Below, piece after piece: positions 45,354-53,706 of a DNA stretch of 64,000 nt. The notes under the pieces are model-generated. The model had not been told where the DNA came from. It did no database searches and saw only the letters and a list, made by a program, of their open reading frames with translations. A program made the translations under genes and the position numbers. The stretch lies in the NCBI RefSeq assembly GCF_003067705.1, contig NZ_QANL01000002.1:310001-374000 (forward strand). The letters run 5' to 3'. This DNA is from Planctomonas deserti (GTDB lineage Bacteria > Actinomycetota > Actinomycetes > Actinomycetales > Microbacteriaceae). Positions within the stretch are counted from its first letter, which is position 1; each line of letters opens with the position of its first letter.

Positions 45354-45773
45354 ATGACGGAGTGGTGGCAGGTCGTCCTCGCGGTGGTCGGCGGCCTCCT
45401 GGTGGTGTGGCTCGTGCTCGTCGGGGCCCTGCTCATGGCCGCCCGCGGGGCGCCTGACGCGATGAGCCTCCGCGGCGCCCTGAGACTCGTGCCCGACGTC
45501 CTCCGCCTCCTGAAGCGCCTGGTCGCCGATGGCACCGTTCCCCTCGGCACGCGGCTCTGGCTGGGGGCGCTACTGGTCTACCTGCTGATGCCGGTCGACC
45601 TCGTCCCGGACTTCATCCCCGTGCTCGGCTACGCCGACGACGTCGTCGTGGTCGCAATCGCCGTGCGGTTCGCGGTCTCGCGCGCGGGGGAGGACGCGGT
45701 GCAGCGGCACTGGCCCGGCACTCCGGAGGGCCTCGCTGCGGTCCGCGCGATCGCGTTCCCGCGGAACGCCTGA
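45354..45773 (+). CDS. DUF1232 (YkvA-like) membrane protein
   Basis: A 139-residue protein. An amino-terminal membrane segment (VVLAVVGGLLVVWLVLVGAL) precedes the DUF1232 core, seen as LGALLVYLLMPVDLVPDFIP. Family members are small membrane proteins of unknown function. GGGAGGGCCG lies before the ATG at 45354. It follows mntP closely, suggesting one transcript. Confidence 0.85.
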   Translation: MTEWWQVVLAVVGGLLVVWLVLVGALLMAARGAPDAMSLRGALRLVPDVLRLLKRLVADGTVPLGTRLWLGALLVYLLMPVDLVPDFIPVLGYADDVVVVAIAVRFAVSRAGEDAVQRHWPGTPEGLAAVRAIAFPRNA

Positions 45774-45811
45774 CCTCCCGTACTCGGGCCCGTGCTCCGT
45801 GCGCGGCGGAC

Positions 45812-46069
45812 GGGGGACGGCGTGTCCCCTTTTTTGGGGACCGGCGGTGTCCTCCATTATGCGGACACGGACTGTAGTGTCGAGTCATCGCCGGGAACAC
45901 CCCCGACCGGCGAGTACCACCGGGAGCAGGCACCCCCCTGATCTGCATGCCGCTCCCGTGAACCCGATCGAGCGCTCGACGACCTCCCCCCTCCTGTCGC
46001 GCTCGTTCTCGGCCCAGCCCCGCCTCCCCCCAGGCGGGGTTGGGCCGCCCCTTCCTTCGCCCTTCCTGG
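45812..46069 (+). repeat. 258-bp direct repeat, copy 2
   Basis: Second copy of 43640-43897, with one base different. It includes the terminator-like element (arms 45813-45818, 45824-45829, 45836-45841) and the 6C-like RNA. It begins 39 bases after the DUF1232 stop codon, so here the leading hairpin could also terminate the mntP-DUF1232 transcript. Confidence 0.95.
45897..46052 (+). ncRNA. 6C-like small RNA, copy 2
   Basis: All three C6-loop hairpins of copy 1 are conserved: 45921-45958, 45969-46005 and 46013-46044. The only base change of the 258-bp repeat lies between hairpins 2 and 3, so no stem or C-loop is affected. The downstream neighbour is the STAS gene. The 5' end is estimated. Confidence 0.75.
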
Positions 46070-46105
46070 GTGCTCGTGTGTGCTCCGCCGACGATGGGAT
46101 CCGCC

Positions 46106-46438
46106 ATGTACTTCCCCACTGATCTGCTCACCTCTGACGTCGCCGTGATCCGCGGCACCGGACGACTGAACATGCTGACCGCGTCGCGGTTGGATCGCAC
46201 GGTGCGGTCGGTGCTGCGACAGGGCCGGTCGAAGATCGTCCTCGACCTGTCGGCGGTGGAGTTCCTGGACTCGACCGGCCTCGGCGCCATGATCGCTGGC
46301 CTGAAAGCGGCCCGCGCCCAGGGCGGCGACCTCCGCCTGGTCGGCCCGGGCCCGCAGCCGTCGATGGTGCTCACGATGTCGCACCTCGACCGCATCCTGA
46401 CACCCCGCCGGGACGTCCACACCGCCTACGCGGACTGA
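46106..46438 (+). CDS. STAS-domain anti-sigma-factor antagonist
   Basis: A 110-residue single-domain STAS protein. KIVLDLSAVEFLDSTGLGAMI includes the conserved phosphorylatable Ser of anti-anti-sigma factors (DSTGLG). Such proteins free a sigma factor by binding its anti-sigma kinase. No kinase or sigma gene lies next to it. I choose the ATG at 46106, five bases after GGGA; an in-frame ATG at 46094 would add four residues. Confidence 0.87.
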   Translation: MYFPTDLLTSDVAVIRGTGRLNMLTASRLDRTVRSVLRQGRSKIVLDLSAVEFLDSTGLGAMIAGLKAARAQGGDLRLVGPGPQPSMVLTMSHLDRILTPRRDVHTAYAD

Positions 46439-46444
46439 ACCCAT

Positions 46445-46469
46445 CACGGTCCCTGAGCTCGTCGAAGGG
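46445..46469. repeat. Single copy of the GGTCCCTGAGC...GTCGAAGG repeat element
   Basis: ACGGTCCCTGAGCTCGTCGA and the following AGGGG match the inverted form of the core repeated in the arrays at 31.2-32.1 kb and 33.7-33.8 kb. It lies between the STAS gene and the DUF1622 gene. Confidence 0.6.
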
Positions 46470-46599
46470 GCGTCCCCCAACGAGCTCGGAGGTCGTGATT
46501 GCCCGGCTCGGCGACAGGACCGACAGACCCGAGTGCGCCGGCGCCACTTCGCCGTCCGATCGCAACAGGAGTAGTCCTGGAACGGTCGGGAGGAGACCG

Positions 46600-46962
46600 G
46601 TGGAGTTCCAGGAGTGGATCGAGACGGCAGGCAAGGCCGTGGACGCGGCGGGCGTCATGGCGGTCGTCCTCGGCGCGGTGCTGGCCACGGCATTCGCTCT
46701 GACCCGTCTCGTCCGCCGGCAGGGCGAGGTCTACGGGCGCTTCCGCCGATTCCTCGGGCGGTCGATCCTGCTCGGGCTGGAGCTGCTCGTGGCCGCGGAC
46801 ATCATCCGTACCGTCGCGGTGACCCCCACGCTCGAGAGTGTCGGCGTGCTCGCCTGCATCGTGCTCATCCGCACATTCCTCAGCTGGTCGCTCGAGCTCG
46901 AGATCACCGGGCGCTGGCCCTGGCAGAGCGAGGGCGACAGCGCCGCCGCCGGGGAGGGGTGA
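46600..46962 (+). CDS. DUF1622 membrane protein
   Basis: A 120-residue protein with three hydrophobic segments: AGVMAVVLGAVLATAFAL, LGRSILLGLELLVAADII and VGVLACIVLIRTFLSWSL. ELLVAADIIRT and RTFLSWSLELEI are DUF1622 signatures. The start is a GTG at 46600 with GGGAGGAG five bases upstream; a longer in-frame ATG start at 46495 lacks such a site. Function unknown. Confidence 0.85.
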   Translation: MEFQEWIETAGKAVDAAGVMAVVLGAVLATAFALTRLVRRQGEVYGRFRRFLGRSILLGLELLVAADIIRTVAVTPTLESVGVLACIVLIRTFLSWSLELEITGRWPWQSEGDSAAAGEG

Positions 46963-47059
46963 TGCGGGGCCGGACCCGCGTCCGATCCCGACGGATCGGG
47001 GATCGGCCAGGACGGGCTCCGACCGAGTCCAGCGGGACGAGCACGGAGGGACGACCCAC

Positions 47060-47737
47060 ATGACCGGAACGCGCACGACGATCTTTTTCGACGTCAACGA
47101 GACGCTCTCCGACCTCAGCACCGTCGCCGACACGTTCGGAACCATCGGCGGCGACCGCTCGCTCGCCACGGTGTGGTTCGCCACCCTGCTCCGCGACGCC
47201 TTCGCGCTCACGGCCGCCGGGAGCGCGGCCTCCTTCCCGGATCTCGCGAGGAACAGTGCGTGCGGGGTGCTCAGCGGGCGGGACCTCGATCGCGGCCTCG
47301 ACGACGCGGTGGACGCTGTGCTCGATTCCTTCTCGCGCGTCGGGGTGCACGCCGACGTCGCCGAGGGCGTCCGGGCGCTGCGGGAGGCGGGCCATCGGCT
47401 GTTCACGCTGTCCAACGGCCCCACAGCCACGGCGGAGCGTCTGCTCCGGGACGCGGGCGTGCTCCCCGCCTTCGACGACCTGCTCACGGTCGAGGGCCGC
47501 ACCCCGTGGAAGCCCGCTCGCGCCGCCTACGTCGACGCCGTCGCGCGGACGGGGACGACGGGACCCGCGTACCTCGTGGCCGTGCACCCCTGGGACGTCC
47601 ACGGCGCGGCCGAAGCCGGTCTGTCCACCGCCTGGGTGAACCGCGCGGGGATCCCGTACCCGGCCCACTTCACGCCGCCGACCGTCACCGTCGCGTCGAT
47701 CGGCGAGCTGGTGCGGCACCTCGACGCCGCTCCCTGA
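47060..47737 (+). CDS. HAD-superfamily hydrolase, haloacid-dehalogenase type
   Basis: A 225-residue HAD protein. The nucleophile Asp11 is in FFDVNETLSD, motif II is the Ser/Asn in LFTLSNGP, motif III includes the Lys in TPWKPA, and motif IV is AVHPWDVHGAAEAGL with an acidic residue where DD is usual. The pattern matches type II haloacid dehalogenases and related phosphatases. The start at 47060 follows GGAGGGACG. The substrate is unknown. Confidence 0.85.
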   Translation: MTGTRTTIFFDVNETLSDLSTVADTFGTIGGDRSLATVWFATLLRDAFALTAAGSAASFPDLARNSACGVLSGRDLDRGLDDAVDAVLDSFSRVGVHADVAEGVRALREAGHRLFTLSNGPTATAERLLRDAGVLPAFDDLLTVEGRTPWKPARAAYVDAVARTGTTGPAYLVAVHPWDVHGAAEAGLSTAWVNRAGIPYPAHFTPPTVTVASIGELVRHLDAAP

Positions 47738-47767
47738 CCCGCCCTCGACTCCGACCCGTTTCCCGGT

Positions 47768-48664
47768 TCAGCGGGGAAGGAGCGCCCGGGCAGCGGCGAT
47801 CGCGCCGAGCACGCCGGAGTGGTCGCCGAGCGCCGGCGACGCGAGGAAGCCCGGTTCGTCGAGGGAGGCGGCGTGCGACGCGCCCGGGCCACCGGTAACC
47901 CCGGGGAGCCGCTCGACGACGGCGTCGAACAGGCCGGGCGTCTTGAGCACGCCGCCGCCCACGACGAAGCGCTCCACTCCCGTCGTGTAGGCGGTCGCGG
48001 CCGCGAGCTGGGCGATGTAGAACGCGAGGATGTCGAGCGCCTGGGCTCGGATCCCCGCGTCGAGGGACGACGCGTCCGACCCCCATCGCCCGAGGACGGC
48101 GGGACCGGACGCCAGCCCCTCGAGGCAGTCGCCGTGGAAGGGGCAACTGCCCTCGTAGTCGTCACGCGGGTGCCTGCGCACGAGAAGGTGTCCCATCTCC
48201 GGGTAGCCGTTGCCGTGCAGCACCCTGCCGTCCAGGCAGAGGCCGACGCCCACACCGGTGCCGAAGGTGGCGTAGGCCACCCGTGGCACGCCGGCCCCCG
48301 CACCCCAGGTCTGCTCGCCGAGCGCGGCGCTCGCCACGTCGCTCAGCAGGACGGTCGGCACCTCCGCGGTCATGCGGATGCGGCCGAGCAGGTCGGTGTC
48401 CGCCCAGCCGGGCTTCGGCGTTCCCGTGACCCAGCCCCACCTCGGCTTGTCCGGCTCGACGTTGATCGGCCCGAAGGACGCCACACCCAGCGCGGTGACC
48501 GGCTCGATCTCGCGGATCTCGTCGAGGAAGGCGTTGATCGCGTCCGTCGTCTCGTCCGGGGTCGTGGTCGGGATGCGCAGATCGCGCACCAACTCCTGCG
48601 GCCGGCCCTCCCTCGCGGCCCCGCAGATGACCTTGGTGCCGCCGGTCTCGATTCCTACGATCAC
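47768..48664 (-). CDS. ROK-family sugar kinase, probable fructokinase
   Basis: A 298-residue ROK kinase. VGIETGGTKVICG is the ATP phosphate-binding loop, and the zinc-site region CPFHGDCLEGLASGPA (with an upstream His in GHLLV) matches the ROK signature CxCGxxGCxE in its fructokinase form (CPFHGDCLEG). The start is a GTG at 48664 after GGGAGGACG. It is divergent from the GH127 gene, so it might phosphorylate a sugar linked to that locus, but L-arabinose is not a usual ROK substrate. Confidence 0.88.
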   Translation of the reverse strand: MIVGIETGGTKVICGAAREGRPQELVRDLRIPTTTPDETTDAINAFLDEIREIEPVTALGVASFGPINVEPDKPRWGWVTGTPKPGWADTDLLGRIRMTAEVPTVLLSDVASAALGEQTWGAGAGVPRVAYATFGTGVGVGLCLDGRVLHGNGYPEMGHLLVRRHPRDDYEGSCPFHGDCLEGLASGPAVLGRWGSDASSLDAGIRAQALDILAFYIAQLAAATAYTTGVERFVVGGGVLKTPGLFDAVVERLPGVTGGPGASHAASLDEPGFLASPALGDHSGVLGAIAAARALLPR

Positions 48665-48874
48665 GTGCTCGTCCTCCCGTCCACCTCGGTCCGCGCTGCC
48701 GTGCGGCGCTCCTCGATGGATCAATCGCCTTGTCACCGGGGGCTGCGTCGTCCCGCCCCTCCAGCACTCTGGCAGGAAAAGCGGCCCCTGGGGCGCCGGG
48801 TCGGCCCTCACCCGTCCGTTAACGACGTGTTACCGACCCGTTCCAGGCCTTGACCTCCGGCGGCGGCGTCTCTG

Positions 48875-48885
48875 TAATATGTCAT
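48875..48885 (+). promoter_or_regulatory. TAATATGTCA motif upstream of the GH127 gene
   Basis: TAATATGTCAT lies 28 bases before the GH127 start. The identical 10-mer TAATATGTCA occurs (as complement) at 59932-59941, in front of the hydroxyproline-oxidation genes. It is the proposed binding site of the GntR/FCD regulator encoded at 59179. Confidence 0.6.
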
Positions 48886-48908
48886 CCACTACTGCCGCCG
48901 ATTGAGAG

Positions 48909-48925
48909 CAATATGTCACATGACA
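48909..48925. promoter_or_regulatory. Second operator half with TGTCA/TGACA inverted repeat, overlapping the GH127 start
   Basis: CAATATGTCACATGACA contains an almost identical AATATGTCA and the inverted repeat TGTCA-CA-TGACA (48914-48925). It overlaps the first codons of the GH127 gene (ATG at 48913), so binding there would block initiation. GntR-family repressors typically bind such short inverted repeats. Confidence 0.55.
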
Positions 48926-50916
48926 CACTGAGCACCCGGGAAGCCGGCGCGCCGTCCGCGACTGCAGCGTCATCCGCGTCCGCCGTGTCCCCCACCGCCG
49001 GCCGGGTGCGACCCCTCGGGACGTCGGCGGTCTCGCTGGGCGCGGGCCTGCTGCAGCAGTGGCAGGGGCGCAACCGAGAGCGGACGATTCCGCACACGAT
49101 CGCCCAGCTCCGAGCGGCGGGCAACCTCGACAACCTCCGCACCGTGGCGACCGGCGGGGAAGCGCCGTACCGGGGCCGGTACCCGTTCCTCGACACGGAT
49201 GTCTTCAAGACCCTCGAGGGACTGGCGTACGAGCTCGCCCGCGACGACGCGAGCGCGGAGAGCCGCGAGTTCTTCGAGGAGGCGGTCGCCCTGCTGCAGG
49301 GCGCCCAGGCCGACGACGGCTACCTCAACTCCTTCTTCCAGCACCCGGGCAGCCAGAAGCAGCCGTGGAGCGATCTCGCCTGGGGCCACGAGCTGTACAA
49401 CCTCGGCCACCTCATCCAGGCCGCCGTGGCCGCGACCCGCCAGCTCGGCGACGACCGCCTCCTCGATGTCGCGACGCGATTCGCGGACCTCGCCGTGCAG
49501 CGGTTCGGGCCGCACGGCGACCCGGAGGTGTGCGGCCACCCCGAGGTGGAGATGGCGCTCGTCGAGCTCTATCGCCTCACCGGGATCGCGGACTACCTCA
49601 CGCTGGCGGGGCTCTTCGTGGTGCGGCGCGGACACGGATCGGTGAAGCTCAGCGTCTTCCCGGCGGAGTACTTCCAGGACAGTGCGCCGCTCACGGAGCT
49701 GCCGTCGGTCACGGGGCACGCGGTCCGGATGGGCTATCTCGCCGCCGGCGCGGCGGACGTCGCCATCGAGACGGGGGATGACGCTCTGCTTCGCGCCCTC
49801 GAGCGGCTCTGGGACGACATGGCGGCCACCAAGCTCTACATCACCGGCGGGCTCGGCAGCAGGCACTCCGACGAGGCGATCGGGGACCGGTACGAGCTGC
49901 CGTCCGAGCGCTCGTACAGCGAGACCTGCGCGGCCATCGCCGTGATGCAGTGGGCGTGGCGCATGTTCCTCGCGACGGAGAAGGCGCACTATCTCGACAC
50001 CTTCGAGACGGTGCTGTACAACGCCTACGCCGCCGGGCTCTCCGTCGACGGATGCGCGTTCTTCTACGACAACCCGCTGCAGCGCCGCCCGGACCACCAG
50101 CAGCGCACCGGGGCGGAACCGGACGGCGAGCTCCTGCGCCGGGCCTGGTTCGTGTGCCCCTGCTGCCCGCCGAACATCATCCGCTGGACCTCCGAGCTGC
50201 AGGACCACATCGCCGCGACGGCCGGGGACACCCTCTACATCGCCCAGCACGCGACGGCCACCGTGCAGAGCGACCGGCTCTCGTTGAGCATGTCCACCGC
50301 CTACCCGTGGGACGGCACGGTGACCATCGACGTCACCGCCGCCGCGAGCGCCGGGCCGACGGAGCTCGCCCTCCGGGTGCCGGCCTGGTGCCACCGGGCG
50401 GAGGTGACCGTCAACGGATCGCGCCTCGACGCCGCCCCGCGCGACGGCTGGCTACGCCTCGATCGGGAGTGGTCCGTCGGCGACACCGTCCTGCTCGTGC
50501 TCGCCATGCCCGTGCGGGCTCACGGGTCCCACCCCCACGTGGACGCGACGCGCGGCTCGCTCGCGCTGGCACGCGGTCCCCTCGTCTACTGCGCCGAGCA
50601 GCAGGACAACAAGGGCGATCTCGACGACGTCGTCGTCACGGCCGCCGACGCGGCCCGGGCGACCCTGGCCGAGGCGCGGCTGACGCCGGAGGGCACGGAG
50701 TCCGTGATCCTCACGGTGCCGGCGGGCATCGCCCCGCCCCCCGCGCCGGTGCTCTACCCGGAGCTGGGGAGCGCCTCCGCCGACGCCCCGGGAACGACGG
50801 CAACGGTGACGGCGACGGCGTCCGCGCCGGAACACAGCAGCGTGACCCTCGTTCCCTACTACCTCTGGGGCAACCGGGAGCCGGGTGCCATGCGCGTGTG
50901 GCTCCGCCAGCGCTGA
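48913..50916 (+). CDS. Beta-L-arabinofuranosidase, glycoside hydrolase family 127
   Basis: A 667-residue GH127 enzyme. Compared with HypBA1 of Bifidobacterium longum, which removes L-arabinose from hydroxyproline-linked arabino-oligosaccharides, every active-site residue is present: acid/base Glu321 (SDEAIGD), zinc ligands Glu337 and Cys339 (SETCAA), and nucleophile/ligand Cys417 and Cys418 (CPCCPPN). HypBA1 numbers as I recall them are 322, 338, 340, 417 and 418. An (alpha/alpha)6 barrel (residues to about 440) is followed by two beta domains. No signal peptide, so it acts inside the cell on imported material. GAGAGC precedes the ATG. Confidence 0.93.
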   Translation: MSHDTLSTREAGAPSATAASSASAVSPTAGRVRPLGTSAVSLGAGLLQQWQGRNRERTIPHTIAQLRAAGNLDNLRTVATGGEAPYRGRYPFLDTDVFKTLEGLAYELARDDASAESREFFEEAVALLQGAQADDGYLNSFFQHPGSQKQPWSDLAWGHELYNLGHLIQAAVAATRQLGDDRLLDVATRFADLAVQRFGPHGDPEVCGHPEVEMALVELYRLTGIADYLTLAGLFVVRRGHGSVKLSVFPAEYFQDSAPLTELPSVTGHAVRMGYLAAGAADVAIETGDDALLRALERLWDDMAATKLYITGGLGSRHSDEAIGDRYELPSERSYSETCAAIAVMQWAWRMFLATEKAHYLDTFETVLYNAYAAGLSVDGCAFFYDNPLQRRPDHQQRTGAEPDGELLRRAWFVCPCCPPNIIRWTSELQDHIAATAGDTLYIAQHATATVQSDRLSLSMSTAYPWDGTVTIDVTAAASAGPTELALRVPAWCHRAEVTVNGSRLDAAPRDGWLRLDREWSVGDTVLLVLAMPVRAHGSHPHVDATRGSLALARGPLVYCAEQQDNKGDLDDVVVTAADAARATLAEARLTPEGTESVILTVPAGIAPPPAPVLYPELGSASADAPGTTATVTATASAPEHSSVTLVPYYLWGNREPGAMRVWLRQR

Positions 50917-51037
50917 CCTCCTACTCGGCCTGGACCGCACCACCCCTAGACCGCACCGACCTTCCTCCGCACCACCTCGTTCCGACCCCGACGGCGGCGC
51001 ACCGGCGCCGCCGCAGAACCTCCGAGAAAAGAGAAAC

Positions 51038-52741
51038 ATGAACAAGCGAAACGTGGTGCTGGGGCTCGCCCTGACCGCCACCCTCGCGCTGACCGCGTGC
51101 AGCGGCGGCGGCGGAACCTCCTCGAACGGCGGCGGCGGGGGAGGCACCGGCGCCGATCCGGGCGACGGCGGCACACTGCACGTGCTGCAGACGGCGGACT
51201 TCTCGCACCTCGACCCGACCATGGGCTTCGACGGCGGCGTGAACAACTTCTACCGGCTCATCTACCGCACGCTCACCACCCAGTCCACGGGCGAGGGTGC
51301 GGAGGGCACCGAGATCGTGCCCGACCTCGCGACCGACCTCGGCACCCCGAGCGAGGACGGCCTGACCTGGACCTTCACCCTCAAGGACGACATCTTCTTC
51401 GAGGACGGATCGCCCATCACGAGCGCGGACGTGAAGTTCGGCGTCGAGCGGTCCTTCGACCCCGAGCTCGCGATCGGCACGCCCTACGCGCGGCTGACGC
51501 TCGCCGGAGCCGACGAGTACGAGGGCCCGTACTCGGACGGCGACTTCGCCTCCATCGAGACGCCCGACGAGAAGACGATCGTGTTCCACCTTGCGAAGCC
51601 GTACAACGACTTCTCGAGCGTCGTCGGCCAGAACGTCTTCGTGCCCTTCCCGGCCGACGGGGACGTCACCGCGACGAGCGTCGACCAGCAGCCCATCGCG
51701 TCCGGTCCGTACAGGGTCGAGAGCTACACGCCGGGCTCCGAGCTCACGCTGGTGCGCAACGAGCACTGGGAGAAGTCGAGCGACGACGTGCGAGCGGCGA
51801 AGCCCGACTCCTTCGTGTGGACGTTCGGTCTCGACGGGGCCACCATCGACGAGCGCATGATCGCCGGGCAGGACGACGACGTGAACGCGATCGCCGGCTC
51901 CGTGCAGGCGGCGTCGATTTCGCGGATCCAGACGCCCGCGATCAAGGACCGCACCGTGTCGGGTGTCCAGGGCTGCACGACGTACCTCGGCCTCAACACC
52001 ACGAAGCAGTACACCAGCAACCCGCTCGTGCGCCAGGCCATCAGCTACGCCATCGACAAGAGTGCCGTCCAGTCCGCGACCGGCGGAACGCTGCTCGCCG
52101 ACATCGCCACGACGATGCTGCCGCCCACCATCGCCGGCCAGAAGGAGTTCGACCTCTACCCGAGCGAGGACAACGCCGGCGACGTCGAGAAGGCCACGGA
52201 GCTGCTGGCGGAGGCCGGCTACCCGGACGGGTTCCCGCTCGTGCTCGACGTGCGGAACCAGCCGAAGATGCAGGCGCAGGCCGAGGCGGTCCAGCAGTCG
52301 CTCAGCAAGGTCGGCATCGACGTGTCGTTCAACCTCATCGACACGGCGACCTACTACGAGGTGATCGGCACGACGTCCCAGCAGAACGACGCCGCCATCA
52401 CCGGCTGGTGCCCCGACTGGTCGACCGGCGCCACCTTCCTTCCCCCGCTGTTCGACGGCCGCCAGATCTACGAGAAGGGCAACTCGAACATCGCCCAGAT
52501 CAACGACCCGGCCGTCAACGCCCGCATCGACGAGATCAACGCGATGACGGACCTCGACGAGGCCAACGCCGCCTGGGGCGACCTGGACGAGCAGATCGCC
52601 GAGCTGGCGCCCACCGTGCCGCTTTTGTTCGAGAAGGCCGTCATGGTCGTCGGTGAGAACGTGGCCGGCGCCTACTCCCACGCAGGGTTCTCGGGGGGTA
52701 TCGACTACGTGTCGGTCGGTCTCGAGAACGCCTCGGAGTAA
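51038..52741 (+). CDS. Oligopeptide/dipeptide ABC transporter substrate-binding lipoprotein (family 5)
   Basis: A 567-residue solute-binding protein. A signal peptide ending in lipobox LTACSG is followed by a Gly/Ser linker and the family-5 fold: GGTLHVLQTADFSHLDPTMG, LATDLGTPSEDGLTWTFTL, DIFFEDGSPITSADVKFGVE and VRQAISYAIDKSAV are typical DppA/OppA blocks. It captures peptides outside the cell for the permeases encoded next. A 121-base gap after GH127 suggests one transcript. Substrate is inferred as Pro/Hyp-rich glycopeptides from context. Confidence 0.92.
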   Translation: MNKRNVVLGLALTATLALTACSGGGGTSSNGGGGGGTGADPGDGGTLHVLQTADFSHLDPTMGFDGGVNNFYRLIYRTLTTQSTGEGAEGTEIVPDLATDLGTPSEDGLTWTFTLKDDIFFEDGSPITSADVKFGVERSFDPELAIGTPYARLTLAGADEYEGPYSDGDFASIETPDEKTIVFHLAKPYNDFSSVVGQNVFVPFPADGDVTATSVDQQPIASGPYRVESYTPGSELTLVRNEHWEKSSDDVRAAKPDSFVWTFGLDGATIDERMIAGQDDDVNAIAGSVQAASISRIQTPAIKDRTVSGVQGCTTYLGLNTTKQYTSNPLVRQAISYAIDKSAVQSATGGTLLADIATTMLPPTIAGQKEFDLYPSEDNAGDVEKATELLAEAGYPDGFPLVLDVRNQPKMQAQAEAVQQSLSKVGIDVSFNLIDTATYYEVIGTTSQQNDAAITGWCPDWSTGATFLPPLFDGRQIYEKGNSNIAQINDPAVNARIDEINAMTDLDEANAAWGDLDEQIAELAPTVPLLFEKAVMVVGENVAGAYSHAGFSGGIDYVSVGLENASE

Positions 52742-52746
52742 CAGCG

Positions 52747-53706
52747 ATGTCGGCGGTCCCCAGTGACCTCGCCGTCCAGGTCACGAGGCCGGGGGTGTCG
52801 CCGCAGGGCGGCGCCCCGCGGCCCGCTGGACGAATCGTCTCCGCCCTGCGCAGCTCGCCCTCGGTGCTGCTGAGCGCGGCCTTCCTGGTGTTCGTCGTGC
52901 TGCTGGCGCTCGCCGCGCCACTGCTCGTCGGCCTGGTCGGCTGGGGACCGTACGACTTCGACAAGAACGCGATCGACTCCGACCTCGGCGGGATACCGCG
53001 CGGCGCCCTTGGCGGGGTGAGCGCGGAGCACTGGTTCGGCGTCGAGCCCCAGAACGGCCGTGACATCTTCATCCGCATCGCCTTCGGTGCGCAGGTGTCG
53101 CTGCTCATCGCGGTCTCCGCCACGATCATGAGCATGATCCTCGGGGTCGGGCTCGGGGTGCTCGCCGGCTACCACGGCGGCTGGGTCGACCAGGTGATCT
53201 CGCGCGTCATGGACTTCCTCATGGCGTTTCCGTCGCTGATCTTCATGATCGCGCTGCTGTCCGCGCTCCCGGCGGGCAACCGTCCGGTGCTCCTCGTGAT
53301 CGTGCTCAGCATCTTCAGCTGGCCGTACACGGCCCGGGTCATCCGGGGGCAGACCATGACGCTGCGCAACCGCGAGTTCGTGGAGGCGGCGGTGGCGAGC
53401 GGGGCGAACTCCGCGCGCATCGTCTTCCGCGAGGTGCTGCCGAACCTCCGCGGCACCATCATCGTCCTGGCGACGCTGGCCGTGCCGGGCTTCATCGGCA
53501 CCGAGGCCGGCCTGTCGTTCCTCGGCGTCGGCGTCACGCCGCCCACGCCGTCCTGGGGTCAGATGATCGCGACGGCGGTCGGCTGGTACGCCGTCGACCC
53601 CATGTACTTCCTGATCCCCGGAACGTTCCTGTTCCTCACGGTGCTGTCGTTCACGATCCTCGGCGACCACCTCCGCAAGCAGTTCGACGGAAGGGACGTC
53701 GCCTGA
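52747..53706 (+). CDS. Peptide ABC transporter permease, DppC-like
   Basis: A 319-residue membrane protein with six predicted segments. The amino-terminal OppC_N segment (VLLSAAFLVFVVLLALAAPL) is followed by DIFIRIAFGAQVSLLIAVSA and the EAA loop EAAVASGANSARIVFREVLP that contacts the ATPases. AEHWFGVEPQNGRDIF is the DppC-type extracytoplasmic motif. It starts six bases after the binding-protein stop. The DppC gene precedes the DppB gene, the reverse of the usual order. Confidence 0.92.
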   Translation: MSAVPSDLAVQVTRPGVSPQGGAPRPAGRIVSALRSSPSVLLSAAFLVFVVLLALAAPLLVGLVGWGPYDFDKNAIDSDLGGIPRGALGGVSAEHWFGVEPQNGRDIFIRIAFGAQVSLLIAVSATIMSMILGVGLGVLAGYHGGWVDQVISRVMDFLMAFPSLIFMIALLSALPAGNRPVLLVIVLSIFSWPYTARVIRGQTMTLRNREFVEAAVASGANSARIVFREVLPNLRGTIIVLATLAVPGFIGTEAGLSFLGVGVTPPTPSWGQMIATAVGWYAVDPMYFLIPGTFLFLTVLSFTILGDHLRKQFDGRDVA

